From the NCBI GenBank assembly GCA_031408575.1, contig JANNWS010000146.1, positions 14,748 through 78,747 on the forward strand: a stretch of 64,000 nucleotides of DNA, in the 5' to 3' direction. The position numbers and the translations under genes were made by a program. The notes beneath the pieces were generated by a model. The model was not told the DNA's origin and did not search any database. It was given only the letters and a program-made list of their open reading frames with translations. Numbering within the stretch: the first letter of the stretch is position 1; each line of letters opens with the position of its first letter. Source of the stretch: Aliitabrizicola sp031408575 (GTDB taxonomy: Bacteria; Pseudomonadota; Alphaproteobacteria; Rhodobacterales; Rhodobacteraceae). Below, one piece after another: positions 43,601 to 53,272 of the stretch.

Positions 43601-46600
43601 AACGAGGGCGGATCGAACGGCGCGACCGTTTTCGGTGATCTGACGGTGGTTGCACGCCCGACCATCGCCAAGTCGTTCAGCCCGACAAGCATCGTTAATG
43701 GCGGCGTATCGACCGTGACATTCACGCTGACCAACCAGAATGCTGCGGTCCTCTTGCCTGCGGGCCTCAGCGGGGCCAGTTTCTCGGACACATTTGCCAA
43801 CATGGTCATCGCGTCGCCGCCCGCTGTCGGTGGCACCTGCGCCAACCTGAGCTTCTCGGCCAGTGCGGGCGGCACGCTGTTCAGCGCGACCGGCCTGCGG
43901 CTGGCCCCTGCCGCAAGCTGCACCGTCACAATCAATGTGACATCCACGATTGTCGGCACGCATCCGAACCAGACCACCGGCGTCACCACGATCCAGACAC
44001 CGACGGCGGGCCTGCCGTCGAACGTGGCCAATCTGACCGTGGGTGCAGCCGCTCCCGTAACCATCGCCAAGGCCTTTGACGAGACGGTGGTATTCCCGAA
44101 CACGCCGACGCGCATGGTGCTGACGCTGACCAACCCGAACATCTATCCGGTCACCATCGGATCGCCCGGTTTCACCGATATTTTTCCGACAACGCCCGGT
44201 CCGATGCTGGTGGCAGCCGCACCCGGCGCGTTCACGACCTGTGGCGGGTCGGTCGAGGATCTGGCAGGTGGCAGCGTTACCGCAGGGGATACCGGTATCC
44301 GGCTGACAGGTGGCACGGTTCCTGCATCCGCGACCTGTTTTGTTGCCGTCAACGTCTCGATGGCCGTGGTCGGCAATTACACCAACACCACCTCGGACCT
44401 GACCACCTCGGTCGGAACCTCGCCCGGCAGTTCCGGCTCGATCACTGTCAGCAACACCCTGCCCATTGCTTCGGCGGTCGAGCCGGTGCGGAATGTCTTT
44501 GTCACCGGTGCCAACCAGTTCGTGAACTCGGTTCTCGGGGCGGGGGATACGCTGGCGGGTCTGCCTGCGACGGTCGGGGCGACCGGCAATGTGGTTTTGA
44601 CGATCAACACCATCTCGGCGGGGCTGACGGTTGATCCGGCAACCGGGGTGATCGTCGTCACAGGCGGCACGCCGCCCGGTACGTATACTGTCAACTATAC
44701 CATCTGTCAGGCCAACAGCCTGCTCAACTGCGCCCCGCCCCGGACCGAGACCGTCGTGGTCACGACCAGCAGCATCCTGGCCACGACAGACTTTTCCGTG
44801 GCCAGCCCGTTGAGCGTACCGCAGCGTGATCTGGAACAAACGCCGGGCAACGTCCTTGGTCCGAATGACCTGCTGAACGGGGCGCTGGCCACAGTGGGCG
44901 CGGGGGCCTCGGGCAATGTCGACATGACGATCCTGTCGGTGGTGGATGGCGGGGGTGCGGCATCGAGTACCGTCAGTGTCAACGTGAACACCGGTATCAT
45001 CACTGTCGCAGGCGTGGCGCCCGCAGGCACCTACACTATTACCTACCGGATCTGCGAGGCGAACAACCTGACCAACTGCGCCACGGCAATCGAAGTGGTA
45101 CGCGTCAGCCTTACCCCGATTGTCGCCGCAGCCGAAGCGCCCCGACCGGTAACGGCGGCGGATGTCGTGCAGCCTGCGGGCAATGTGTTGGGTGCGGGCG
45201 ACCAGTTGGCCGGGCTTGCGGCCACGGTCGGGCCGGGGGCCACGGGCAACGTCGATCTGTCGGTGGTCAGCGTGACTGATGGCGGCGGTGCGAATGCGGC
45301 AGCCAATATCCTTGTGAACACCGATAGCGGGGCGATCACCGTCGCGGCAGGGACACCGAACGGCACGTATTCGGTGACCTACCGTATCTGCGAGGAACTC
45401 AGCCGGACCAACTGCGCAACCGCGACGGAAACCGTGATCGTCAGCCGCAACGCCATTCTCGCCGGACCAGAGGCGGCGCGCCCCGTGGCAGCGGCCGATC
45501 TGGCCGTGACGGCGGGAACGGTGCTGTCGGCGGCGAATGACACCGTTAATGGAGCGCCGGCCACGGTCGGCGCGGGTGGCAATGTCACCCTTTCCGTCGT
45601 GGTCGGGGCGAACAGCGATGTCGAACTGAGCGTCAATCTGGCAACCGGGATCATCACAGTGGCAGCAGGGACGCTGCCCGGCACATACACTGTCGAATAT
45701 CGCATCTGCGACGTTACGCTGGCCGCAAACTGCGCGACCGCCATCGAAACTGTCGTCGTTGCCGATACCGCTATCGTCGCCGGCCCCGAGGCCGCACGAC
45801 CGGTCAGCGGGTCAAACGACCCGCGCACGGCGGGGCCGGTGCAAACCGCCCCGAATGATCGCTTGGGTGGCGCTGCGGCCATTCCTGGTCCGGGTGGCAA
45901 CGTGGTTCTGACAAAGGTGGTCGGACCCAACACGTCCACTCAACTTGACCTGAACCCGGCAACCGGGATCATCACCGTTGCCGGGGGAACCCCGGCAGGC
46001 AGCTACACCATCGAATACCGGATTTGTGAGGCGGCCAACCTGCGCAACTGCGCGAGTGCCATCGAGACGGTCGTGATCAGTTTCAGCAGCATCACGGCGG
46101 GGCCGGAGGCAGATCGCCCGCTGATCGGATCGGATGTGGCGCAGGGTGCCGGCAATGTGCTGAGCGCTGCGAATGACACGCTGGCGGGTGTGGCCGCCGT
46201 GCCGGGTCCGGGCGGCACGGTGATCCTTTCGGTTCAGGCGATCTCGCCGGGGCTGACACTGAACACCGCCACGGGTGCGCTGACGCTGGCCGCCGGGGCG
46301 CTACCCGGCACCTACACCGTGACCTATGCAATCTGCGAGGTCGGCAATACCACAAACTGCGCCATCGCCACCGAAAAGGTGGTGGTCACCAACACACCCA
46401 TCAGCGCTGCCGGCATTATCTTTCCCGCGTTTGACGGCGCTGTCGGCGGCACCACGCCGCCGGTGACGGCGAACGACCTGCTGGGTGGCGTGGCCCCAAT
46501 CCCCGGCCCCGGCGGCACTGTGGTTCTGATCGTGCTGACGCCCGCGACCGATCCCAATATCGTGCTGAATCCGGCAACCGGCATCATCTCAGTCGGCCCC

Positions 46601-48379
46601 GGTGCGGCCCCCGGCACCTATCCGATCACCTACCAGATCTGCGAAGTCGGCAATTCCGCCAACTGCGCCACGGCTACCGAAACGATCATTGTCGCCTCGA
46701 TCCAGGCAGTGGCCGAGGTGTTCCCGACGTTTGCAGCGGATGGTGGCACCACCACCAGCATGCTTGCATCTGACACTTTCTCGGGTGGTTCCGCCACGCT
46801 GGCGGACGTGGCGATCACGGTCGATGCGGCCGATGTGGGCGTCACGCTTGAACCTACGACGGGCCTTATCACACTGGCTCCCGGACAGCCCGCAGGCAGC
46901 TACAGCGTGACCTACACGATCTGTTCCATCGTCGTGCCGACACTGTGTAGCACCGCGATCGAGACGGTGACGCAAGCCCCTATCGGGCTGATCAAGGCGG
47001 AAAAGACCGCCGCCGTGCCGTCGGGCCGCCCGCAGGCGGTCGAGGGTGACGTCATCACCTTCAGCTTTACCGTAAGGAACGGCTCGAACGTGCCGGTGGC
47101 CGGTCTGGTGCTGAACGATGTGATGACCACGCGGAATGGCGTACCCGTGGTGTTGGATACCGGACCGGATTTCGTGTCCGCGGATGCCGGATCGCCGCAA
47201 GGCGCGCTGCAGATCGGCGAGACGGCGACCTATACCGGCACCATCGCCGTCACCCGGCAGATCGCGGCGGCGGGCGGGCTGGATAATACAGTAACGGCCA
47301 ACGCGCTGACGGCGGTCGGATTTCCCGGTGGCCAGTTGTCGGTCAGCGCCGACAGTGCCGCATCGGTCGATGCGCTGCCGCCTGCCTTGCCCGGTGCGCT
47401 GAGCGTTGAAAAGACCACTCCGCGGGGTGTCGTGCTGCGCGGCGCTATCGTGCCGTACACGATCACCGTTCGAAATGGCGATGCTCTGTCCCCGGCGGAT
47501 GCCACGATCCTTGATGTGTTGCCGCCGGGCTTTCTGTATATCGAAGGCAGCGCCACTCTGGATGGGGTGCCGGTTGCGGTGACCGTCTCTGGCCGGGTGA
47601 TCCGCTGGCCGACAGCGACCGTGCCTGCGCTGGGCGAAGTGGTGGCAAACGTCTCGGCCCGCGTCACGACAGGCGCGCAGGCCGGTGAGCATGTGAATGC
47701 CGCGCGCGTTCTTGATCCTGCATCCGGTGCAGTGCTGGCTGCCGAGGCAACGGCGACCGTGCGCATCCTGCCGGAACCGGTGTTCGATTGTGGCGATGTG
47801 ATCGGCAAGGTCTTTGATGATGCCAACCGCGACGGCTACCAGAATCAGGGTGAAACGGGTGTGCCCGCCGTGCGGCTTGCTGGTGTCGATGGCACGATCA
47901 TCACGACTGATCAATTCGGCCGCTTCCATGTGCCTTGCGCCATGCTGCCTGCCGATCGCGGATCGAACTTTGTGCTGAAGCTGGACACCCGCACGCTGCC
48001 GTCCGGGTTCCGTGTTACGACCGAGAACCCGCGCATGGTGCGTCTGACACCGGGCAAGATGACCGAGATCAATTTCGGGGTCGCCATCACCCGCGTCGTG
48101 CGCCTTGACCTGAACGCGCGCGCCTTTGTGCCGGGCGATAACGGCACGACACTGTCGCCCGCGCTTGTGGTGGGGATCGCACAGCTTTTGCCGCAGATTG
48201 CAGATCAGGCGGTGAACCTTCGCCTGGCCTACCACCTGCCTGCGAGCGCTACGGCGGCCGATGTGAAACAGGCCCGCGCGCTGATGCGGCAGGTCGATCG
48301 GCATATCCAGAGCGAATGGCGCAAGGTCGGACAAGTGAAGCTGACGATTGAAACTACCATCGTGCGGGCCGAGCCATGA
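40628..48379 (+). CDS. Giant secreted DUF11/SdrD-B-type repeat protein
   Basis: 2583 residues with a signal peptide (FLARVFATTLALGLSTPAAQ, cleavage near AQA). The start is a TTG; no better one fits. Residues about 27-1275 hold nine DUF11-like beta-sandwich units, each ending with a CGG-type cysteine and a second cysteine (TTCGGT...GTC). About 1280-2115 are eight units of roughly 105 residues. Two further DUF11-like units follow, then an SdrD-B-like domain (VIGKVFDDANRDGYQNQGE) and a C-terminus resembling a degenerate OmpA domain (ADVKQARALMRQVDRHIQSE). Likely a long surface or periplasm-spanning filament. It overlaps the barrel gene by ATGA. Confidence 0.82.
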   Translation: MIRFLARVFATTLALGLSTPAAQAVDINKSFSPTLRLPTQSSRVKVEFINNLASPATAASLSDVMPNGVFIAVPPGLTTTCGGTPIASNGPLSGTLSISGATIPARVGSVAGTCFVEVSVFAASRGTFINQIPPNSLTATQGGSPISNDQLAEATLTAVLQDVTGSLGIAGGLTTVQGGETVIRTITLTNPNSVPLTGTSFTHNLATQGGFNLFATGQPTANTCGGAATTATTGSGNAAFGPSSIVALSGGTIPANGSCTISFPVTTARNVTLPYNDTQTTHAIPAGAVTTLEGATNLAAISQSVRTVSGIRVIKTFNGASTGTLDLNTATSATLTLQVETFNALPVSNFNLSDLMPAGLQATAITRNTCGGTTGTGGGTNVTVSGATLLGITTPPLTGTQSRACAIDARIVPTSSVPGSYVNTIPGATADGFQFASSTATLNVTATAPPPNPLSVTKAFQLADIYPGDSQTLTFTFRNTFDQNIRNIALTDNLVTNVTANGGLRIGGSGFVSQTCGGTVSAVPGTSAIAISGVNLAIGATCNVVVRVTMAANAPSDNRTIVNTVPRTQITFDLIGFPGQNPLNGASDDLIVRTPLTLAKSYSPSTVAAGGVTRLRMQVTRLTRAASSTSSIAFTDAFPANHTIANPANVVNECGGTVTAAVASSSLSLSGGAMGAPTSGTSINCSVFVNVVAPGTNGSAANTVAAGALTAIDSGQPAGLNGLATQTTSSATLIRSSSQLTVNKEFLPTTVKAGQASRVRITLSNTNTGSASLTGVGLTDSFATSNLQLTTNPNPTFTTTSAVPNSGGCFGGNYAFVNGPGGSITLSGGQIGANTTCYFEFNVTSLLGGNVQNRILAGDVRSDQGTTNALGAVATLTIERELNVSKGFRPEVVEAGAQTTLVIQVVNATDLAFTGSSTQPTLIDAMPAGITLIAGTQATSCPGGVASTSGNSIILNGGSFPPSSSCELTVQVQTINPGRFTNRIETGDLKTNEGGSNGATVFGDLTVVARPTIAKSFSPTSIVNGGVSTVTFTLTNQNAAVLLPAGLSGASFSDTFANMVIASPPAVGGTCANLSFSASAGGTLFSATGLRLAPAASCTVTINVTSTIVGTHPNQTTGVTTIQTPTAGLPSNVANLTVGAAAPVTIAKAFDETVVFPNTPTRMVLTLTNPNIYPVTIGSPGFTDIFPTTPGPMLVAAAPGAFTTCGGSVEDLAGGSVTAGDTGIRLTGGTVPASATCFVAVNVSMAVVGNYTNTTSDLTTSVGTSPGSSGSITVSNTLPIASAVEPVRNVFVTGANQFVNSVLGAGDTLAGLPATVGATGNVVLTINTISAGLTVDPATGVIVVTGGTPPGTYTVNYTICQANSLLNCAPPRTETVVVTTSSILATTDFSVASPLSVPQRDLEQTPGNVLGPNDLLNGALATVGAGASGNVDMTILSVVDGGGAASSTVSVNVNTGIITVAGVAPAGTYTITYRICEANNLTNCATAIEVVRVSLTPIVAAAEAPRPVTAADVVQPAGNVLGAGDQLAGLAATVGPGATGNVDLSVVSVTDGGGANAAANILVNTDSGAITVAAGTPNGTYSVTYRICEELSRTNCATATETVIVSRNAILAGPEAARPVAAADLAVTAGTVLSAANDTVNGAPATVGAGGNVTLSVVVGANSDVELSVNLATGIITVAAGTLPGTYTVEYRICDVTLAANCATAIETVVVADTAIVAGPEAARPVSGSNDPRTAGPVQTAPNDRLGGAAAIPGPGGNVVLTKVVGPNTSTQLDLNPATGIITVAGGTPAGSYTIEYRICEAANLRNCASAIETVVISFSSITAGPEADRPLIGSDVAQGAGNVLSAANDTLAGVAAVPGPGGTVILSVQAISPGLTLNTATGALTLAAGALPGTYTVTYAICEVGNTTNCAIATEKVVVTNTPISAAGIIFPAFDGAVGGTTPPVTANDLLGGVAPIPGPGGTVVLIVLTPATDPNIVLNPATGIISVGPGAAPGTYPITYQICEVGNSANCATATETIIVASIQAVAEVFPTFAADGGTTTSMLASDTFSGGSATLADVAITVDAADVGVTLEPTTGLITLAPGQPAGSYSVTYTICSIVVPTLCSTAIETVTQAPIGLIKAEKTAAVPSGRPQAVEGDVITFSFTVRNGSNVPVAGLVLNDVMTTRNGVPVVLDTGPDFVSADAGSPQGALQIGETATYTGTIAVTRQIAAAGGLDNTVTANALTAVGFPGGQLSVSADSAASVDALPPALPGALSVEKTTPRGVVLRGAIVPYTITVRNGDALSPADATILDVLPPGFLYIEGSATLDGVPVAVTVSGRVIRWPTATVPALGEVVANVSARVTTGAQAGEHVNAARVLDPASGAVLAAEATATVRILPEPVFDCGDVIGKVFDDANRDGYQNQGETGVPAVRLAGVDGTIITTDQFGRFHVPCAMLPADRGSNFVLKLDTRTLPSGFRVTTENPRMVRLTPGKMTEINFGVAITRVVRLDLNARAFVPGDNGTTLSPALVVGIAQLLPQIADQAVNLRLAYHLPASATAADVKQARALMRQVDRHIQSEWRKVGQVKLTIETTIVRAEP
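44462..46977 (+). repeat. Eight tandem ~105-residue protein repeats
   Basis: Each unit ends with a strand of the form T-Y-T-V-x-Y-x-I-C followed by C-x7-C spacing and a valine-rich strand (ATETVVV). All eight copies keep both cysteines, suggesting one disulphide per domain. The DNA copies have diverged, so the array is old rather than recently amplified. Confidence 0.8.
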
Positions 48380-51300
48380 GCGGTGTCGTGAAGTTTGGCA
48401 TGACTCCCCTCGCCCGCAGTGCAGCGCGGGCCCAGACCACGGCGCTTGTGGTGCTGCTGACCACGGCTCCGGCCTTTGCGCAAACCGCCTGCGAAGATGC
48501 TGCGGTGCTGCAACCCGAGGGCTGTGCGCGCGCCAATGCGGATGTCGTTGTCACCATGCCGGTGGGCGAGAATACCGAACGGGTCGGCACCGGGCCGGGG
48601 GCAGGGTTTGCCGATCTTGGCTTTTCGATCTCGATCGACAATGACACCGTGGCAGGCGCACCCGCGCCGCGTGATGACAGTCGCCCGACCGATATCGCCG
48701 CCGCCGCCGCGCGGGTCGATCTGCGCTATGACGGGTTGTCGGCACGCCGGTTGCTGAACGTCTCTACCGATGATCTGCGGGCGGCGTTTCAGGCCGGAGA
48801 GCCGATCACCTTCCGCACCTCGATGAACTATCCCGCATATGTCACGCGGGCCGAGGTTCTGGTGATCGACCGCACCCGGCGCGGTGCGCCGGTGCTGACC
48901 CGCCTGCCGGTCGACCCGAACGGGCAGGTCCGCTGGGCGATGCCGGCCGACGGCCCGCGCGAGTTGTCGTATGTTCTGCGCGTCTATGATGCGGCTGGCC
49001 GCTATGACGAAACCCAGGCCCTGCAACTGACCCGCACCGACCGCGCGTTTCCGCCGCATGAAACGACGGGCGGGCCTATTGTGGCCGCGGGCGAGGGTGA
49101 AGATCGTACGCGGCTGCGAAATATCCCGGTGCGCGGCGGCACGATCACGGTCTTTGGCGACGCGGTGGGGCAGGGCCAAGCCGTCACCGTCATGGGCGAG
49201 GCGGTGCCGGTCGATCCGTCCGGGGCCTTCGTGATCAGCCGGATCCTGCCGCCGGGCGATCATGTGGTGACAGTGGACGCGGGCGGCAATCGTCTGGTGC
49301 GCGATGTGAATATCCCGTCGCAGGAATGGTTCTATATCGGAATCGGCGATGTGACCTTCGGGAACCGGTTCACAGATGATCTGGCCGAGGCGGATCCGGA
49401 TTTCGAACAGTATTACACCGACGGCAGACTGGCCTATTACGTCAAGGGACAGCTTGCGAACGGTGTGACCGTGACCTCGTCACTCGACACCGGCGACGGC
49501 CCGATTGACGAGATGTTCAGCCGGCTGGATGAAAAGGACCCCCGCCGTATCCTGGACAGGCTTGACCCCGAAGACCTGTATCCGACCTACGGCGACGACA
49601 GTTCCGCTTTTGACGACACGCCAACCTCGGGGCGCTTTTATGTCAAGGTCGAGCGTGACGGATCAAGCCTGACATGGGGCGACTTCAAAGCAGGGGTCAC
49701 CGGGGCAGACCTGCTGTCCAACACCCGCGCCCTTTATGGGGCCGAGTTGCGCTATGTCACGCCGGGGGTGACCGCCGACGGTGATCCGCGCGCCAATGTT
49801 ACCCTCTATGCCGCCCAGCCCGAAACGCTGCCGCAGCGCGACATACTGCGCGGTACCGGCGGGTCGGTCTATTTCCTGACGCGACAGGATATCAACGGCG
49901 CATCGGAGACGATCACAGTCCAGACCGTCGATCCGGTGACCGGACGGATTGTCGGCAGCCAAATGCTGACGGTGGGTGTCGACTATGACATCGACTATAT
50001 TCAGGGCGTCATCACGCTGAACCGCCCGCTTAATTCTTCTGCAAACGGATCCCAACTGATCACCAACAGCGGGTCGGCTGGCCAGTACGACATCAACCTT
50101 GTCGCGCAGTATGAATACACACCGACAGCAGGCAGTCTTGACGGCGCGTCGGTCGGCGGGCGCATCGAAGTGCGGCCGACCGATGATCTGACGTTCGGCA
50201 TCACCGCCATGCAGGATGACAGCGGCACCGGCGACCAGACCATGGCCGGGGCTGACGTCCGCCTTGATCTGGGCGAACTCAGCTATATCGAGGGCGAAGT
50301 GGCCCAGACCGACGGCCCCGGCTTCGGGCGCTCGATCTCGACCGATGGCGGCATGACGATTGACACCCAAGCCGCGACCGACAATCCACGCGCGCTGGCC
50401 TACCGGCTGGAAGGGCAGTTCGACCTGACCGAGATGGGCCTTGGCGTCCCCGGCGACGTGGGTTTTTATTACGAGCGTCAGGATGCCGGCTTTTCAACCC
50501 TGACCGAGGATATCACCGCTGATCAGACGCTGATCGGCGGGACCGCCAACATCGCCCTCACAGACCGGCTTGAGCTTGGCATCGCCGCCGAAAACTTCGA
50601 CAGCGATGATGGCGACGCGCAGGCCACGGGCGAAGTCAGCCTTGCCTATGCAATCAACCCGCTTTGGACCATCGAAGGAGCGGTCGGTTATATCGACCAG
50701 ACGACGATCGGTCAGCCGGAGGAAACCGGCAAGAACACCAATATCGGGCTGCGCCTGACCTACCAGCGCAGCGAGGACTGGAGCGTTTATACTTTTGGCC
50801 AGGTGACGGTCGACAGTTCCGGCGGGCTGGGTGACAATGACCGTGCAGGTGTTGGGTTCGACGCCCAACTCACTTCCAAGGTCGCCGTGGGTGCGGAAGT
50901 TTCGGGTGGTGAGCAAGGCGCCGGCGGGGCGCTGGAACTGCGCTATGCACCCACCGCCGACAACGAAATCTATCTGGGCTACTCGCTTGATCCGACGCGG
51001 ACCGGGGCAGGCTATGATCTGGTCGGCCGGGACGGCGGCACGGTTGTCTGGGGTGCGCGGTATCGGCAGTCCGAACGACTGTCGACCTACTACGAAGACA
51101 ACTGGGATCTGTTTGGAGACCGCCGCAGCCTGACCCGTGCCTATGGCGTCACTTACACGCCCGATGCAAAATGGACGTTTTCCGGTGGCGTCGAAACCGG
51201 CGAAGTCCGCGATGCGATCAACGGCAATTTTGACCGGGATGCCTATTCGTTTGGTGCAGCCTTCAACGACGGCGACGCCCAATTGGCGCGGGCCCGGCTG

Positions 51301-51975
51301 GAATACAGCACGGCCGATGGCATGAACCCGGAAGACGACCGAGACACATGGGCGTTGGCGGGGGGCTACGAATACAAGGTCAACGATGACTGGCGGTTTC
51401 TGGCAAACCTCGACTCGCTTTATTCCGTCAGCGATCAAAGCTCGTTTTACGATGGTGAGTATGTAGAAGCGAGCATCGGCTATGCCTATCGCCCCGTCCT
51501 GAATGATCGGTTCAACCTGCTGATGCGCTACACCTATCTGCTTGATCTTCCGGGGGTCGATCAGGTGACTGTTGACGGCTCTACCGAGGGTGATCAGCAG
51601 AAAAGCCACGTCATTTCGATCGACGGCAATTATGACCTGTCGCCAAAGCTGACCGTTGGGGCAAAATACGGCTATCGTTCGTCACAAGTGGCCGCCCGCG
51701 GGACCGACAGCTTCGATGACAGCACGGCGCATCTGGGCATCCTGCGCTTTGATTGGCATGTGGTTCACAAATGGGATGTGTTGACCGAAGCGCGGATCTT
51801 GCGCACCGAAGAGATTGACCTGACCGAACTGGGCGCGCTTGCCGCGATCTACCGGCAGGTCGGCAACAATGCCAAAATCGGGCTCGGTTATGAATGGGGC
51901 CGGGTTTCGGATGACATGACCGACTTCGACTACGACGGGCAGGGGGTGTTCCTGAACCTTGTGGCCTCGTTCTAA
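48376..51975 (+). CDS. Outer-membrane beta-barrel protein partnered with the giant repeat protein
   Basis: 1199 residues. Signal peptide to about residue 36 (ALVVLLTTAPAFAQ). Residues 60-330 are periplasmic Ig/carboxypeptidase-regulatory-like beta domains (PVRGGTITVFGDAVGQGQAV). From about 330 alternating amphipathic strands with aromatic girdles run to a terminal phenylalanine (GVFLNLVASF), the BAM insertion signal. No TonB box or plug was recognised. Cotranslation with the repeat protein (ATGA) suggests the barrel secretes, anchors or displays it. TonB receptor and porin are alternatives. Confidence 0.75.
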   Translation: MSGVVKFGMTPLARSAARAQTTALVVLLTTAPAFAQTACEDAAVLQPEGCARANADVVVTMPVGENTERVGTGPGAGFADLGFSISIDNDTVAGAPAPRDDSRPTDIAAAAARVDLRYDGLSARRLLNVSTDDLRAAFQAGEPITFRTSMNYPAYVTRAEVLVIDRTRRGAPVLTRLPVDPNGQVRWAMPADGPRELSYVLRVYDAAGRYDETQALQLTRTDRAFPPHETTGGPIVAAGEGEDRTRLRNIPVRGGTITVFGDAVGQGQAVTVMGEAVPVDPSGAFVISRILPPGDHVVTVDAGGNRLVRDVNIPSQEWFYIGIGDVTFGNRFTDDLAEADPDFEQYYTDGRLAYYVKGQLANGVTVTSSLDTGDGPIDEMFSRLDEKDPRRILDRLDPEDLYPTYGDDSSAFDDTPTSGRFYVKVERDGSSLTWGDFKAGVTGADLLSNTRALYGAELRYVTPGVTADGDPRANVTLYAAQPETLPQRDILRGTGGSVYFLTRQDINGASETITVQTVDPVTGRIVGSQMLTVGVDYDIDYIQGVITLNRPLNSSANGSQLITNSGSAGQYDINLVAQYEYTPTAGSLDGASVGGRIEVRPTDDLTFGITAMQDDSGTGDQTMAGADVRLDLGELSYIEGEVAQTDGPGFGRSISTDGGMTIDTQAATDNPRALAYRLEGQFDLTEMGLGVPGDVGFYYERQDAGFSTLTEDITADQTLIGGTANIALTDRLELGIAAENFDSDDGDAQATGEVSLAYAINPLWTIEGAVGYIDQTTIGQPEETGKNTNIGLRLTYQRSEDWSVYTFGQVTVDSSGGLGDNDRAGVGFDAQLTSKVAVGAEVSGGEQGAGGALELRYAPTADNEIYLGYSLDPTRTGAGYDLVGRDGGTVVWGARYRQSERLSTYYEDNWDLFGDRRSLTRAYGVTYTPDAKWTFSGGVETGEVRDAINGNFDRDAYSFGAAFNDGDAQLARARLEYSTADGMNPEDDRDTWALAGGYEYKVNDDWRFLANLDSLYSVSDQSSFYDGEYVEASIGYAYRPVLNDRFNLLMRYTYLLDLPGVDQVTVDGSTEGDQQKSHVISIDGNYDLSPKLTVGAKYGYRSSQVAARGTDSFDDSTAHLGILRFDWHVVHKWDVLTEARILRTEEIDLTELGALAAIYRQVGNNAKIGLGYEWGRVSDDMTDFDYDGQGVFLNLVASF

Positions 51976-51983
51976 GGCTAGCG

Positions 51984-52008
51984 CGCGCGCCCTGTTTGCG
52001 GGCGCGCG
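51984..52008. terminator. GC hairpin between convergent barrel and oxidoreductase genes
   Basis: CGCGCGCCC (51984-51992) and GGGCGCGCG (52000-52008) form a perfect 9-bp stem with a seven-base loop in the 38-base gap between convergent genes. No T-run, so terminator function is inferred from position. Confidence 0.55.
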
Positions 52009-52013
52009 ACAAC

Positions 52014-53183
52014 TCACAGGTTGGGCGTCACCCATGCGCCATTGCGGGCCGAAGAGCGCACACACGCATCTACGAACGCCACACCCGCCACGCCATCCGC
52101 AACCGTTGGATAGATCACCTCCGGCCCGGCGGCAACGCCGGCCTGTTTCGCCCGGATCGCCCGTGCGGCCTCGGCATAGATCGTGGCAAAACCTTCCAGA
52201 TATCCTTCGGGATGGCCCGGCGGCACACGGCTGACCCGCCCGGCTGCTGGCCCGGCCCCGGCCCCGGCCCGCGTGATCAGGCGCTTGGGCTGCCCCAGCG
52301 GCGTGTGCCACAGATAGTTCGGGTCCTCCTGCGCCCAATCCAGGCCCGCCTTGGTGCCATACACCCGCAGACGCAGGGCATTCTCGTTGCCTGCAGCCAC
52401 CTGACTGCACCAAAGCATGCCCCGCGCGCCACCCCTGAACCGCATCATCACATGGCCGTTGTCATCCACCCGCCGCCCCGGCACGAAACTTTGCAAATCG
52501 GCGGCAAGGCTGTCCAGCGTCAGGCCGGTGACGAAACCGGCCAGATTGAACGCATGCGTGCCGATATCGCCGGTCGATCCGCCCGCACCGGTCTGCGCGG
52601 GGTCGGTGCGCCAGCCGGCCTGCTTCTGACCGGTCTGCTCGATCGGCTCGCTCAGCCAGTCCTGCGCGTATTCCACCTGCACGACGCGGATGTCACCCAA
52701 CTCACCCGCTGCCACCATCTCGCGCGCCTGCCGGACCATCGGGTAACCGGTGTAGTTGTGGGTCAGAACGAACACCGCACCCGAAGCCTCGGCCGCCTTC
52801 GCCAGTTTCTTTGCTTCGGGCAAGGTCGCGGTCAGCGGCTTGTCGCAGATCACATGGATGCCGCGCTTCAGGAATTGCAAAGCTATGGGCGCGTGCATGT
52901 GGTTCGGCGTCACGATTGCCACCGCCTCGACCCCGTCGCGCCGCCGCGCCTCGCGCGACGCCATCTCGGCAAAACTCGCATAGGCGCGCGGCACCCCCAG
53001 ATCAGCGGCCGAGGCCAGCGACTTCTCAGCGGTGGAACTGAAACAGCCCGCCACCAGTTCGAACTGATCGTCGATCCTCGCCGCGATACGGTGGACGCCG
53101 CCGATGAACGCATCGCGCCCACCGCCCACCATGCCCAGACGGATCCGCGCCGCGCGGCCTTCTGATCTGCCCTCAATTGCCAT
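52014..53183 (-). CDS. Gfo/Idh/MocA-family oxidoreductase
   Basis: 389 residues. The N-terminal IRLGMVGGGRDAFIGGVHRI binds NAD(P). IVTPNHMHAPIALQFLKRGI-HVICDKPLT carries the family EKP-type lysine (here DKP). GGSTGDIGTHAFNLAGFVTG gives the catalytic D-x3-H. It follows the isomerase gene in one operon, a pairing common in breakdown of inositol-like or unusual sugars. Substrate unknown. Confidence 0.85.
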   Translation of the reverse strand: MAIEGRSEGRAARIRLGMVGGGRDAFIGGVHRIAARIDDQFELVAGCFSSTAEKSLASAADLGVPRAYASFAEMASREARRRDGVEAVAIVTPNHMHAPIALQFLKRGIHVICDKPLTATLPEAKKLAKAAEASGAVFVLTHNYTGYPMVRQAREMVAAGELGDIRVVQVEYAQDWLSEPIEQTGQKQAGWRTDPAQTGAGGSTGDIGTHAFNLAGFVTGLTLDSLAADLQSFVPGRRVDDNGHVMMRFRGGARGMLWCSQVAAGNENALRLRVYGTKAGLDWAQEDPNYLWHTPLGQPKRLITRAGAGAGPAAGRVSRVPPGHPEGYLEGFATIYAEAARAIRAKQAGVAAGPEVIYPTVADGVAGVAFVDACVRSSARNGAWVTPNL

Positions 53184-53206
53184 GTCTGCTTTCTCCCGTT
53201 TTCATC

Positions 53207-53255
53207 TTTGCAGAAATATCCCGGGGGCGAGGGGACAGCGCCCCCTCTTTTCCGG
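53207..53255 (-). repeat. Dispersed hairpin repeat, copy 2 (inverted)
   Basis: Read on the minus strand: a GAGGGG/CCCCTC hairpin, then GCCCCCGGGATATTTCTGC and an A-rich tail, the same order as the copies near 23.2 kb and 62.2 kb. It lies inside the isomerase-oxidoreductase operon. Confidence 0.65.
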
Positions 53256-53272
53256 TCTTCCCCGCCTTCCGG

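Noticed and set aside
44462..46977. CRISPR or DNA tandem array
   Set aside because: Period is about 315 bp, copies are diverged and lie in one open frame; it is a protein-domain repeat. No CRISPR array was seen in the window.
46589..48334. Long minus-strand frames across the giant repeat protein
   Set aside because: Low-complexity products without domains, fully inside a strongly supported gene; shadow frames.
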